Assembly: GCF_029590555.1 (NCBI RefSeq)
Contig: NZ_CP081001.1
Span: 2,294,001 to 2,358,000 of the forward strand
Source: Sphingobium sp. V4
GTDB lineage: Bacteria; Pseudomonadota; Alphaproteobacteria; Sphingomonadales; Sphingomonadaceae
Reading direction: 5' to 3'
Length of the DNA: 64,000 nt
Part shown: piece after piece, positions 1 to 8,696 of the stretch
Layout: each line of letters begins with the position of its first letter
Numbering within the stretch: the stretch's first letter is position 1
Translations under genes and position numbers: made by a program
Notes under the pieces: generated by a model
Told to the model about the DNA's origin: nothing
Databases searched by the model: none
The model's input: the letters and a program-made list of their open reading frames with translations, nothing else

Positions 1-690
1 TTTCCCGTGGCCGCCTATAGCCACGACCTGACGCGCAACGCCGACCAGTTCGACTATGCCGACCAGACCAGTGACAGCTTCATGGGCGGGATCGGCTACA
101 ACAAGCCGAGCCTAGGCACGATCACCGCTTATTATGCGCGGGTCGACAGCAAGCGCGACACGCTGGGAATCGAAAACCGGATCAACAGCTGGGGTCTGCG
201 TTTCCAGCGGTCGGTGTCGCCGCTGACCCAGATCGACGCGGACCTGCGCTGGCTCGACGTCGACAGCGATTCGGCCGCGGTCGGCAGCTATGACGGGCTG
301 GGCTGGAAGGTCAGCCTGTCGACCAACGCGGTTCCGCGCCTCAAGCTGACCGCCACGACCGAACGGAGCATCGTCAACGACAGCCTGATAGCGGCCGGCT
401 TCGCCATCGAGACCGCCTATCGCGTGCAGGGCGACTTCGCCATTTCCGAACTCACCTCTGCCGGTCTCTACGCGGAATGGGAACGGCGGAAATTCCGGCA
501 GGACGCCGCGCTGCGCCCCTTCACGATCAACGCCGACCGTAACCAGCGGCTGGGTGGCGTGCTGAGCCGGAAACTGTCGGACCGTGTCGCGCTGACGCTC
601 GACGCCCAGCATTATCGGCGCCGGACCGACACCGACATTTCCCAGTTCAGCGGCACCCAGGTGACGCTGGGCGCGGCGATCAAATTCTGA
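1..690 (+). CDS. Outer-membrane beta-barrel protein, 5'-truncated by window edge
   Basis: The reading frame is open from the first bases of the window and ends at TGA 688-690, so only the C-terminal part (at least 227 residues) is visible. The protein consists of alternating polar/hydrophobic stretches of about ten residues and ends GAAIKF, with a terminal phenylalanine as expected for a beta-barrel recognised by the Bam machinery. Position 23 bases before a Wza-like export gene suggests an EPS-associated outer-membrane barrel of the kind seen at the head of sphingomonad polysaccharide loci. The barrel character is read from the sequence; the role in polysaccharide export is inferred from context only. 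An internal ATG-like start at 7 is not believed to be the real start. Confidence 0.6.
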   Translation, partial: FPVAAYSHDLTRNADQFDYADQTSDSFMGGIGYNKPSLGTITAYYARVDSKRDTLGIENRINSWGLRFQRSVSPLTQIDADLRWLDVDSDSAAVGSYDGLGWKVSLSTNAVPRLKLTATTERSIVNDSLIAAGFAIETAYRVQGDFAISELTSAGLYAEWERRKFRQDAALRPFTINADRNQRLGGVLSRKLSDRVALTLDAQHYRRRTDTDISQFSGTQVTLGAAIKF

Positions 691-712
691 ACCATCCAGG
701 GAGCAAAGACCT

Positions 713-1540
713 GTGAAAACAGCCAAGACCCTGACCATCTTGCAGGCGGCGGCCCTCGCCGCGCTGCCTGCGGCCGCCATTGCCCAGGCCGCTGCACCGG
801 CGAGCACGACGGCGGCCGTCGCCCCCGCCGCGCCACAACCCGGCGCCGCGGCCGGCTATCTGCTCGGCCCGGACGACGAGGTGAAGATCGCCGTGTTCGG
901 CCAGCCCGACCTGTCCACCACGACGCGGGTGAAGGCGGATGGCACGGTCCTGCTCGCGCTGATCGGCCCCATTCAGGCGAACGGCAAGAGCACGACCCAG
1001 CTGTCGCAGGACATCGCCGCCGGCTATGCCGCCGGCGGCTATCTGACCAAGCCGTCGGTCAGCGTCGAAGTCAGCAATTATGTCAGCCGCTTCGTTACCG
1101 TGCTGGGCAATGTGCCGCAGGCAGGCAATTACCCGCTCGACCGGCCCTATACGGTGGCATCGATGCTGGCCAAGGCGGGGGGATCGACCAAGGACGGCGC
1201 CAACGCGGTCATCCTGACGCCCGCCGAGGGCGGCGCGCCGGTGCGTATTTCGCTGGCCGACATGTCGGCGGGCGCCAACCGGCCGCTGAAGCCGGGCGAC
1301 ACGCTGTTCGTGCCGCAGGCCGAGAAAGTCTATGTCTATGGCCAGGTGCAGCAGCCCGGCGCCTTTTCCTTCGCGCCGGGGCAGAGCTTCCGCCAGGCGC
1401 TGGCATTGGCGGGCGGCCCGACCCTGGCAGGGTCCACAAAACGCATAAAGGTTCGCCGGGGGGGGAAGGAAATTCAGGCCGATCTGGACGATCCGGTGCA
1501 GCCTGAAGACGTCCTCATCATCCGGGAGAAGCTGTTTTGA
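713..1540 (+). CDS. Wza-like polysaccharide export protein (Poly_export/SLBB)
   Basis: 275 aa starting with GTG 713, preceded by a purine-rich GGGAGCAAAG Shine-Dalgarno stretch. Residues 1-25 form a Sec signal peptide (cleavage likely after AIA); there is no lipobox cysteine, unlike E. coli Wza. The Poly_export domain begins at about residue 48 (LLGPDDEVKIAVFGQPDLS), followed by two SLBB-type ligand-binding folds (about 125-200 and 205-275). The family builds the periplasmic part of the channel that carries capsule or exopolysaccharide across the outer membrane. The C-terminal amphipathic helix that spans the outer membrane in Wza is absent, so the upstream beta-barrel may supply the pore (inference). 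A run of eight G lies in the coding sequence at 1458-1465. The stop overlaps the next start by 4 bases. Confidence 0.88.
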   Translation: MKTAKTLTILQAAALAALPAAAIAQAAAPASTTAAVAPAAPQPGAAAGYLLGPDDEVKIAVFGQPDLSTTTRVKADGTVLLALIGPIQANGKSTTQLSQDIAAGYAAGGYLTKPSVSVEVSNYVSRFVTVLGNVPQAGNYPLDRPYTVASMLAKAGGSTKDGANAVILTPAEGGAPVRISLADMSAGANRPLKPGDTLFVPQAEKVYVYGQVQQPGAFSFAPGQSFRQALALAGGPTLAGSTKRIKVRRGGKEIQADLDDPVQPEDVLIIREKLF

Positions 1541-2955
1541 CCGCGATAGATCAAGGCATATTGCAGGAACGGACCGGCCTTCTGGGCCGCTTCCTCTCGT
1601 CCGCCCTCGGCGATACGCGACGGCGCAGCGACCGGCTGATCCCCGACGAGGTCCAGCTGGAAGCGGACATGCGCGCCGTGCCGGGCTTCCACCACGCCTC
1701 GTCCGAACAGGAGACCGATGACGCGCAGCCGCGGCCGCTGTCGATGAGCGCCATGACCGCGCCCATCCGCCCGATCAGCCTGCGCCGCGACAGCATTTAC
1801 GCCGCCTTCAACACGGCGATGCCCGTCACCGACCGCCATGGCCTGGCCGGGCGCAACAGCGAGCTGGAAAAGCTGGTCGAGGCGATCGTCGTGCAGCGCA
1901 AACATGCGGTGGTGTTCGGCACGCGCGGATCGGGCAAGACCTCGCTCGCGCGGGTTTTCGGCGACCTGGCCGACGAGGCGGGCTGCGTTGCCCTCTACGC
2001 CTCCGCCAATGGCGATTCGGATTTCGATGCGCTGTTCCGCCCGTTCCTGCCCGAACTGCCGATGAGCGCGGCCGGACGCGAGCGGCTGAAGACCATGCTG
2101 GCCGATCGGCTGGACGTGGCAAGGCTGGCCGCGCTGCTGGTCGAGGAAGTGCGCGAACGATCGATCCTGATCATCGACGAATATGACCGGGTGGAATCCG
2201 ATGGCGCAAAACAGGATGTCGCGGCGCTGCTCAAGCTGCTGACGGACATTCATTCCCCGGTGCAGGTGGTGCTGGTGGGCATCGCCAGCGACATTGACGG
2301 ACTGATCGCGGCCCACCCCTCGCTGCGTCGCCATCTGGTGCCGCAGCGCGTCAGCCCGATACCCCGCCCCCAACTGGAACGGCTGCTCGCCAGTTGCGCG
2401 TCCAACGCGCGGCTGACCATCGACCCCGACGCGCTGGAGGCGCTGGCCGCCGCCGCGATGGGATCGCCCTATCATGCCCGGCTGTTCGGGATGCACGCCG
2501 CGCTGGCCTGCGAAGGGGCGGGGCGGGATCATGTGACGCTGGCCGACGCCGAACAGGGGCTGGCCGATGCGCTGACCGGCTGGGCGGAAATGAGCGAGCC
2601 GACCCACGCCCTGTTCCGCCGCATCCTGTGGGAAGCGGGCGCCAGCCGACGCATGATCGGCCTGGCCGCGGTAGTGGCAGCGCAGATGCTCGCCATTTCC
2701 AGCGATCGCCTGGCGCGCCTCGGCCATGAAGTGCTGGGCGGCGGGTCGATCAACGAAGGACAGGCGCGCGACGCCATGGCCCGGCTGCAACCCGCGCTGG
2801 TCACGACGCCCAATGGCGAATTGTGGATGTTCGAGGACACGCTGGCACCGCAATTCCTGCTGCTGATGGCCAAGCAGCAGGTAACGGCGGCTCCGCCAGA
2901 ACAATCCCCGGCCGAGGAAATGCGCGCATTGCTGCGAGGAGTGGACGGGCTATGA
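1537..2955 (+). CDS. AAA (ORC1/AAA_16-like) ATPase in EPS operon
   Basis: 472 aa. The TTG start at 1537 sits inside a TTGA overlap with the preceding stop, fitting the coupling pattern of the operon. A poorly structured N-terminus (about 1-100) leads to a P-loop NTPase domain with Walker A GTRGSGKTS (residues 128-136) and Walker B ILIIDEYD (210-217), followed by a helical lid region of the AAA_16/ORC1-like type. No membrane segment is evident. AAA_16 proteins are regulatory or remodelling ATPases; such a gene is not part of the textbook Wzx/Wzy set. Its place between the export protein and the chain-length regulator suggests a role in controlling assembly or in energising a partner, but no substrate can be named. 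Intact Walker motifs contrast with the degenerate P-loop two genes downstream. Confidence 0.75.
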   Translation: MTAIDQGILQERTGLLGRFLSSALGDTRRRSDRLIPDEVQLEADMRAVPGFHHASSEQETDDAQPRPLSMSAMTAPIRPISLRRDSIYAAFNTAMPVTDRHGLAGRNSELEKLVEAIVVQRKHAVVFGTRGSGKTSLARVFGDLADEAGCVALYASANGDSDFDALFRPFLPELPMSAAGRERLKTMLADRLDVARLAALLVEEVRERSILIIDEYDRVESDGAKQDVAALLKLLTDIHSPVQVVLVGIASDIDGLIAAHPSLRRHLVPQRVSPIPRPQLERLLASCASNARLTIDPDALEALAAAAMGSPYHARLFGMHAALACEGAGRDHVTLADAEQGLADALTGWAEMSEPTHALFRRILWEAGASRRMIGLAAVVAAQMLAISSDRLARLGHEVLGGGSINEGQARDAMARLQPALVTTPNGELWMFEDTLAPQFLLLMAKQQVTAAPPEQSPAEEMRALLRGVDGL

Positions 2956-4310
2956 GCATGAATCCCATCGATCTGCTGGCCGCGCTCCAGGCGCGCTGGC
3001 GCACCGCCGCGACGATCGGCGCCGTGCTGTTCGCGCTTGTCGCCGCCTTTGCCTTCACGCAGCCGCGGCAATATATGGGCACGGCCTCGCTGCTGCTCGA
3101 TCTGTCGCAGACCGACCCGACATCGACGACGAACGACCAGGGCAGCCGGGTCGATACCGAAAGCATCATCGGCACCCAGACCGACGTGATCCGCAGCGCC
3201 AAGGTGATCAACGCCGTGGCGAAGGAAGCCGGGTTCGTCGACGCCCTGCCCGCCGACATGCCGGCCGACGCCCGCCTGCAACAGGCCGCCGCGATGGTGC
3301 GCGCGAACCTCATCATCACCACCGGACGGCAGAGCAACGTGCTGCAACTCCAGTATCTGGACCCCAGCCCGCAAATCGCGGCCAAGGTCGCGAACCTGGT
3401 CGCCAAGATCTACATGCGCGAACAGGTGGAGCTGCGGGCCTCGCCCGCGCGCGGATCGGCCAAATGGTTCGACGAGCAGACGCAGGAAGTGCGCCGCCGC
3501 TACGAACTGGCGCAGAAGAAGCTGTCCGACTTCCAACGCGCTCATGACATCATCGGCATCAACCGCATGGATCTGGAAGCCGAAAAGCTGAAGAACATGT
3601 CCTATCAGCTGACCCAGGCGCAGGCCGAGGCGGCCGCCGCGCGCTCCAAGGCGCGCGCCGGCAGCGTGTCGGACATCGAAGGGTCGCTGATCGTCCAGAA
3701 TCTGCAGGAACAGGTCGCGGCGCAGTCCGCTCGCGTGTCGGAACTGGGCAAGACCCTGGGCCCGAACCACCCGACCATGGCCGCAGCGAGTGCCCAATTG
3801 TCGGAATTGCAGGCGAAGCTGGGCGCCGCCCGCGCCAGCCAGGCCGGCGCGGTCAGCGCCAACAGCGTCGCCGCCAACGGCCGCGAGGGCGACCTCAAGG
3901 CCAACATGGCCGCGCAGGAAGATCGCATGATCCGCATGTCGGACGTGCAGGACCAGCTGATGGTGCTCCAGCGCGACGTGGATGCGGCGCGCCAGACCTA
4001 TGACACGGTGCGCCAGCGCTTCAACGAGGCGGCGCTGCGGAGCCAGATCTCCCAGCCCAACGCCAGCCCGCTGGACGAGGCGGCCGTGCCGCTGCTGCCC
4101 GCCAAGCCAAACATCCCCTTGTGGCTGGTCGCGGGCGTGGCGCTGGGCCTGGTCGGCGGCGTAGCGGCGGTCATCCTGATGGAGATCGTTAACCCCCGCG
4201 TCCGCTCCGCCTCCGGTGTCGCCCGCGCCACCGAAGTCGACGTCATCACCGAACTGATGCCCGCCCCTGTCCGGGCCGGGTGGTTCCCGAAGCACAAGGA
4301 GGCTGCATGA
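2952..4310 (+). CDS. Wzz/GumC-like polysaccharide co-polymerase (chain length determinant)
   Basis: 452 aa. The ATG at 2952 overlaps the upstream stop as ATGA; a longer in-frame extension upstream would lie inside the previous gene and is rejected. Topology is that of a class of polysaccharide co-polymerases: an N-terminal membrane segment (about residues 17-38, ending FAFTQP), a long periplasmic region with extended coiled-coil-forming stretches (about 150-290 and 320-370), then a proline-containing LLPAKPNIPLWL segment leading into the second membrane helix (about 395-420). These proteins sit in the inner membrane and set polymer length together with a BY-type kinase domain, which here is encoded by the next gene as a separate polypeptide. 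Orthology to GelC/SpsC of sphingan producers is plausible but not tested. Confidence 0.88.
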   Translation: MSMNPIDLLAALQARWRTAATIGAVLFALVAAFAFTQPRQYMGTASLLLDLSQTDPTSTTNDQGSRVDTESIIGTQTDVIRSAKVINAVAKEAGFVDALPADMPADARLQQAAAMVRANLIITTGRQSNVLQLQYLDPSPQIAAKVANLVAKIYMREQVELRASPARGSAKWFDEQTQEVRRRYELAQKKLSDFQRAHDIIGINRMDLEAEKLKNMSYQLTQAQAEAAAARSKARAGSVSDIEGSLIVQNLQEQVAAQSARVSELGKTLGPNHPTMAAASAQLSELQAKLGAARASQAGAVSANSVAANGREGDLKANMAAQEDRMIRMSDVQDQLMVLQRDVDAARQTYDTVRQRFNEAALRSQISQPNASPLDEAAVPLLPAKPNIPLWLVAGVALGLVGGVAAVILMEIVNPRVRSASGVARATEVDVITELMPAPVRAGWFPKHKEAA

Positions 4311-5212
4311 GACTGCGTTCCACGGCAGGCGCCCCGCCGCAGATGAACCCCGGCGGCACCGCCGCTTCCCGTCCCCGTGCCCGCGACAGCAAGGGCTTTG
4401 CCCGCCTCGCGGTGGAGCATGGTTTCATGGCGGAGGCCGATGTCGCCCGGATCGAGGCCCACGCCCGCGCCGAAGGACTGGCGCTGCATGATGCGGCCGT
4501 CGACCTGGGGCTGCTGGACAGCGAGGATGCGGCCATGCTCGCCGCCTTGCAGGGCGGCTTCGCCCTGCTGCCGATGGGCGACCCGCGCGTTGACCCGCTG
4601 GTGGCAGCGGCCTTCGACCCGGCCGATCCCTACGCCGCAAAGATCCGCACCATCCGCTCCAAGATGCGGGCCGTCGCCAAGAATGGCGATCCCACCGCGC
4701 TGCGGCTGGCCGTCCTGTCGGTCGATGCGGGCGATGAAGGCGCGATCGTGGCGGCCAACCTGGCCGTCGTGCTGGCGCAGATGGACGGACCGACCATGGC
4801 AGTCGACGTCGACATGGAGCGACCCTCGCTCGACCGGCTGTTCCGGGTCGCCAACAAGGCAGGGCTGGCCGAACAGCTGATCGGCAGCGCCGCCTTGCTG
4901 CCCGCCGCCAAGACGGCGGTCGACGGGCTTTGGCTGATGACCGCCGGGCGTGCATCGGGCAGCGCATCCAGCCTGGTGACGCGGGGGCCACTGGCCGAAA
5001 CCGCGAGCGGCTGGGGCCTGCGGGACATGACGATGCTGTTCTACCTGGCCGAACGCAAGGGCGACCAGACGCCCTATGGCAGCATCCTCGCCGGCTTCGA
5101 CGCAGTAACGCTGATCGTGCGGCGCGGAGAAACAGGGATCGCCGCCATGCGCCGCGTCATCGACGAACTTGATCGCCATGGCGTGCCGATCGCCGGGACG
5201 GTGATCGCATGA
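4307..5212 (+). CDS. BY-kinase/ParA-like cytoplasmic protein with degenerate P-loop
   Basis: 301 aa from ATG 4307 (ATGA overlap). The N-terminal part (about 25-75) resembles the small helical MshEN/GspE-N type module (FARLAVEHGFMAEADVARIE, then a LGLLDSEDAAMLAALQGG segment). The C-terminal part aligns by eye with the cytoplasmic domain of bacterial tyrosine kinases such as CpsD/Wzc: the NLAVVLAQ helix and a Walker A-prime-like MAVDVDMERPSLDRLF (about 164-179) are present. However, the P-loop reads GDEGAIVAANLA where GEGKSTxxxNLA is expected, so the lysine and Ser/Thr are lost, and no clear IIDTPP Walker B follows. No C-terminal tyrosine cluster is seen. It is therefore probably a catalytically dead partner of the upstream Wzz-like protein. 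The fold assignment is moderately certain; loss of activity is inference. Confidence 0.72.
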   Translation: MRLRSTAGAPPQMNPGGTAASRPRARDSKGFARLAVEHGFMAEADVARIEAHARAEGLALHDAAVDLGLLDSEDAAMLAALQGGFALLPMGDPRVDPLVAAAFDPADPYAAKIRTIRSKMRAVAKNGDPTALRLAVLSVDAGDEGAIVAANLAVVLAQMDGPTMAVDVDMERPSLDRLFRVANKAGLAEQLIGSAALLPAAKTAVDGLWLMTAGRASGSASSLVTRGPLAETASGWGLRDMTMLFYLAERKGDQTPYGSILAGFDAVTLIVRRGETGIAAMRRVIDELDRHGVPIAGTVIA

Positions 5213-6015
5213 ACGATCTGGCTGCCAACAATCCGCTGCCCTGGCCGGAGGGCGCGCGAGCAGAGTCGTCGATCGCGCATGTCGGCGGCATTCCCGTTTC
5301 CACCCTGTCGCTCGACGCCCTGATCGGCAAGATGCTGCGGGAGGCGCCGTTGCGCCGGTCGCTCGACCAGCCCGCCTGGCTCGTGTTCGATTGCAATGGC
5401 CAGGGCCTGTCGATGAACGCCACCGACCGGGCGTTTCGCGCCGACCTGGCGCAGGCCGACCTGATCCACGCCGACGGGCAGGTCGTGGTCGCCGCCTCCC
5501 GGTGGCTCGACGGCCCGGCCATCGCCGATCGGTCGAGCACCACCGACATGTTCATCGACAGCCTGCAACCCGCCGCAAAGGCCGGCGTCAGCTATTATCT
5601 GCTCGGCGGAACGGAAGAGGTGAACGACCAATGCGCGCGGCGGATCACCGAAATCGCGCCGGGGCTGAACCTCGCCGGACGCCGCAACGGATACTGGTCG
5701 GCGCAGGATGAGGATGCGGTGATCGATGCGATCAACGCGGCTGCGCCCGACGTCCTCTGGGTCGGCACGGGCAAGCCGCGCGAGCAGGCTTTCTGCGTGC
5801 GCAACCGGCACCGGATCAAGGCGGGCTGGATCGTCACCTGCGGGGGGCTGTTCAACTATGTGACCGGCGATTATCCGCGCGCCCCGATGTGGATGCAGGA
5901 ACGCGGGCTGGAATGGCTGCACCGCATGGTGACGCGCCCGCGCCAACTCGCCTGGCGCTACATCACCACCAATCCCCATGCGCTCTGGCTGATCTGGAAG
6001 CATCGCCATGGCTGA
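5209..6015 (+). CDS. WecG/TagA/CpsF family glycosyltransferase (GT26)
   Basis: 268 aa, ATGA overlap with the previous gene. Family hallmarks are visible: a HADGQVVVAASRWL segment around residue 85, SYYLLGGTEEVN near 125-136, the VLWVGTGKPREQ motif around 181-192, and a C-terminal GLEWLHRMVTRPRQLAWRY block typical of WecG/TagA. The family transfers a sugar such as ManNAcA, ManNAc or a glucuronosyl unit onto an undecaprenyl-linked acceptor on the cytoplasmic face of the inner membrane, often as the second sugar of a repeat unit. GelK of the gellan pathway belongs to this general type, so a comparable early step in repeat-unit assembly is likely. Donor and acceptor cannot be read from the sequence. 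Confidence 0.88.
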   Translation: MNDLAANNPLPWPEGARAESSIAHVGGIPVSTLSLDALIGKMLREAPLRRSLDQPAWLVFDCNGQGLSMNATDRAFRADLAQADLIHADGQVVVAASRWLDGPAIADRSSTTDMFIDSLQPAAKAGVSYYLLGGTEEVNDQCARRITEIAPGLNLAGRRNGYWSAQDEDAVIDAINAAAPDVLWVGTGKPREQAFCVRNRHRIKAGWIVTCGGLFNYVTGDYPRAPMWMQERGLEWLHRMVTRPRQLAWRYITTNPHALWLIWKHRHG

Positions 6016-7315
6016 AGCGCCAGCGGCCGAAAAGCTGCCAGCCGGGGAGCGACCCGCGACGGGTAGTGCCCAGCGGCTGGGCGGCGTGCTCGGCCGCTTC
6101 GGCTTGGCGAGCCTGTCCTCGGCGATCGTGTCGGTCAGCCATCTGGCCGTCCAGCTCTTTTCCATTCACCATCTGGGGACGGCGGCGATCGGCACGCTGG
6201 CCTTCCTGCTGGTCATCATCCAGTTCGGATACGGCCTGTCCAACGCGCTGGTCTCGACGCCCTATACGATCGCGGTCAACCAGGGCGAGGAAGCGGACGC
6301 GCGCCGTTTCGACTTCTTCTTCCCGGTCAACCTGCTGCTGGCGGCCAGCCAGGGACTGATCTGCGCGGGCATCGCCTGGGCCACCGCCTCCCCCGCCGCC
6401 GCCCTGCTGTTCGGGCTGGCTGGCACCTTCTCGCTGATCCGCTGGTTCGGGCGCTCCAATGCCTATGCCCATCATGCGCCGATGCGCGCGGCGCGATCCG
6501 ACCTCGTCTATGCGGGCACGATCCTGATCGGCCTGACGATCGCGACGCGCACCGGCGCCAGCCTGCCCACCATCGGCGCGATGCTGGTGGCCGCCAGCCT
6601 GATCGGGATGCTGCCCTTCGGCTTCGCCTTCCTGCGCCGCCATGGCGCGATGACGCCGGGCCGCGCGCTGCGCGCCTACCGCCCGGTTTGGCGCGAACAG
6701 TCCGCCTGGACGCTGGTGGGCGTATTGTCCACCGAGGCGACATCCAACGCGCACAGCTATATCGTCACCCTGCTCGCAGGCCCGGCCGCCTTCGCCCCGG
6801 TCGCCGTGGGGATGCTCTTCTTCCGCCCGGTCAATGTCTGCATCACCGCGCTGACCCAGCTGGAGCGGCCGCGCATGACCCGTGCCGTCGCGCGCGGCGA
6901 CCATGATGCGGCGATCAAGTCCGAACGCCTGTTCATGGCCGCTTTGGTCCTGCTCTGGATCGGCACCTGCGTCGTCGCGGCGATCGTGCTGGCCGCCTTC
7001 CCCGGCCTCATCATCAAGCCCACGCTCGATCATCAGGCGGTCGTCATGGCGGTCGCGCTCTGCGCGCTGCTGTCCCTGGTCCAGTGCGTGCAGACGCCGA
7101 TGAGCGTGATGACCCAGGCGCGCCGCGCCTTCCGCCCGCTCGCCGCACAAAGCCTGCGCAGCTGCGGGGTCGGCATCGTCGCCGTCACACTGATCGTGCT
7201 CGGCGCCGATCCGGTGCTGTCGATCGGCGGCGTGGTGCTTTCGCAGCTGGTGATGATGCTCGGCATCTGGCGGCTCGACCGCCAGTGGCGGCGCGCCCGG
7301 CGCACGGAGGACTGA
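6008..7315 (+). CDS. Wzx-like polysaccharide flippase
   Basis: 435 aa, start ATG 6008 overlapping the previous gene by 8 bases. The protein is almost entirely hydrophobic with about a dozen predicted membrane segments separated by short basic loops, the pattern of the MOP/oligosaccharide flippase superfamily. The first segments (SLSSAIVSVSHLAVQLFSI, then TAAIGTLAFLLVIIQFGYG) resemble sphingomonad Wzx proteins. It should translocate the undecaprenyl-linked repeat unit to the periplasmic face for polymerisation by the product of the next gene. The alternative, a MATE drug exporter, is made unlikely by the surrounding EPS genes. Sequence identity with flippases is always low, so the call relies on topology plus context. 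Confidence 0.8.
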   Translation: MAEAPAAEKLPAGERPATGSAQRLGGVLGRFGLASLSSAIVSVSHLAVQLFSIHHLGTAAIGTLAFLLVIIQFGYGLSNALVSTPYTIAVNQGEEADARRFDFFFPVNLLLAASQGLICAGIAWATASPAAALLFGLAGTFSLIRWFGRSNAYAHHAPMRAARSDLVYAGTILIGLTIATRTGASLPTIGAMLVAASLIGMLPFGFAFLRRHGAMTPGRALRAYRPVWREQSAWTLVGVLSTEATSNAHSYIVTLLAGPAAFAPVAVGMLFFRPVNVCITALTQLERPRMTRAVARGDHDAAIKSERLFMAALVLLWIGTCVVAAIVLAAFPGLIIKPTLDHQAVVMAVALCALLSLVQCVQTPMSVMTQARRAFRPLAAQSLRSCGVGIVAVTLIVLGADPVLSIGGVVLSQLVMMLGIWRLDRQWRRARRTED

Positions 7316-7319
7316 GGCC

Positions 7320-8696
7320 ATGGCGACAAGCTGGCGCCGCATCGGCCAGACCCCGACCATCGCCACTGCCGCCCCGACCACGGATGGCGCCGGCGACCGG
7401 ATGGTTTGGGTCGCCCAGATATTCTACTTCGTCTTCCTGATGATGGTCTTCATCGGTCAGCAGCCCTTCGCGTCGCGAACCCAGGACGAACTGGTGGCGA
7501 TGGCGCAGGCCAATGACGGGTCCGATCTGTTCAAGCAGGCGCTGTTCATCGGCTTCGCGCTGCTGCTGACGGCAGTGCAGGTCATCCGCAAGCAGCCGCT
7601 GCGCTACCGGTTCAGCTTCTGGCCCCTCGCCATCATGCTGGGCTGGTTCTTCATCACCTGCCTCTGGGGCGTCGATCCCTTCGTGTCGTTCAAGCGGGCG
7701 ATGCAGCAGTTGATCGTGATCTACATCACCTTCTGCGCGCTGTCGCTGATCGGGCCGCAGCGCCTGTTCGACGCCTTGCGCGCGGCCCTGATCGTCTCGT
7801 TGCTGATCTGCTGGATATCGTTGCCGCTGACGGCGGCCGCGGTCCATCCGCCGACCGAGAGCGACAAGGCGCTGATCGGCGCGTGGCGCGGCTTCTTCTT
7901 CCACAAGAATATCGCCGGCGCCGTCATGGCCCTGACCTTCATCGTCTGCGGCAATGCCTGGATCGACCGGCGCAAATGGTATTATGCGCTGTTTGCGGTC
8001 ATGGCTTTCGTCTTCGTGATCGGCACGAAGAGCAAGACGTCGCTGGCGCTGTGCGTAGGTATGCTGGCGATCAGCAACGTCTATCGCGCGCTGAGCGGCA
8101 ATACGCAGAAGCGGGCGATCCTGCTGCTGATGCTCGGTTTCGGCATGGTCGGATTCCTGGCGCTCTACATCGCCTACCAACCGACGGTCGAGCGACTGTT
8201 CGCCGATCCCACGGCCTTTACCGGGCGTGTGTCGATCTGGCGGGTGGTGTTCGACTATCTGGCCGACCACCCCTATCTGGGGGCGGGCTTCGGGGGATTC
8301 TGGCAGGTCGGCGCGCAATCGCCCGCGCACGACTATTTGAACCAGCAATTCCAGATGCTGACCGCCCATTCGCACAATGGGTATCTGGAAATCTGGGTCA
8401 CGACCGGGCCGCTCGGCCTCCTCATGCTGCTGCTCAGCTTCCTTGCCCTGCCGGCCTACTGGTTCCTGACGGGGTCGACCCGCGAGAACCAGCATCTGAT
8501 GGTGCCGGCCTTCGCCATATGGGTCTTCGTCATGTACCAGAATCTGCTGGAAACTTCCTTCTTCGACAAAGATCGCCAGGTCTGGGTGATCTTCCTGGCG
8601 GCCGTCGCGACCGCGCACGCGACGTTCAAGGCGCGACCGCGCCCGGCCTGGAATCGCCGCCATCTGGCGCGCAACGAGGAGGCCGCCCATGGATAG
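7320..8696 (+). CDS. Wzy-like polymerase / O-antigen ligase family protein
   Basis: 458 aa, starting 4 bases after the flippase stop. Many membrane segments flank a large periplasmic loop that carries the Wzy_C signature region (LADHPYLGAGFGGFWQVG around 317-334 and AHSHNGYLEIWVTTGPLG around 348-365), where the HNxxL-type motif is characteristic of O-antigen ligases and Wzy polymerases. In a locus with Wzx and Wzz homologues the likely job is polymerising repeat units in the periplasm. A WaaL ligase role cannot be excluded from sequence but is less likely in this operon. The last 8 bases overlap the next gene. Confidence 0.83.
   Translation: MATSWRRIGQTPTIATAAPTTDGAGDRMVWVAQIFYFVFLMMVFIGQQPFASRTQDELVAMAQANDGSDLFKQALFIGFALLLTAVQVIRKQPLRYRFSFWPLAIMLGWFFITCLWGVDPFVSFKRAMQQLIVIYITFCALSLIGPQRLFDALRAALIVSLLICWISLPLTAAAVHPPTESDKALIGAWRGFFFHKNIAGAVMALTFIVCGNAWIDRRKWYYALFAVMAFVFVIGTKSKTSLALCVGMLAISNVYRALSGNTQKRAILLLMLGFGMVGFLALYIAYQPTVERLFADPTAFTGRVSIWRVVFDYLADHPYLGAGFGGFWQVGAQSPAHDYLNQQFQMLTAHSHNGYLEIWVTTGPLGLLMLLLSFLALPAYWFLTGSTRENQHLMVPAFAIWVFVMYQNLLETSFFDKDRQVWVIFLAAVATAHATFKARPRPAWNRRHLARNEEAAHG

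Noticed and set aside
1474..2904. Long minus-strand reading frame of about 476 codons
   Set aside because: Exact antisense of the AAA ATPase, composition rich in Arg, His and Gln without hydrophobic pattern or known motif; typical shadow frame of GC-rich genes.
2529..5179. Minus-strand frames of 588 and 393 codons under the Wzz-like and kinase-like genes
   Set aside because: Antisense shadows without ribosome-binding sites or recognisable domains; the plus-strand genes have clear motifs and coupled starts.
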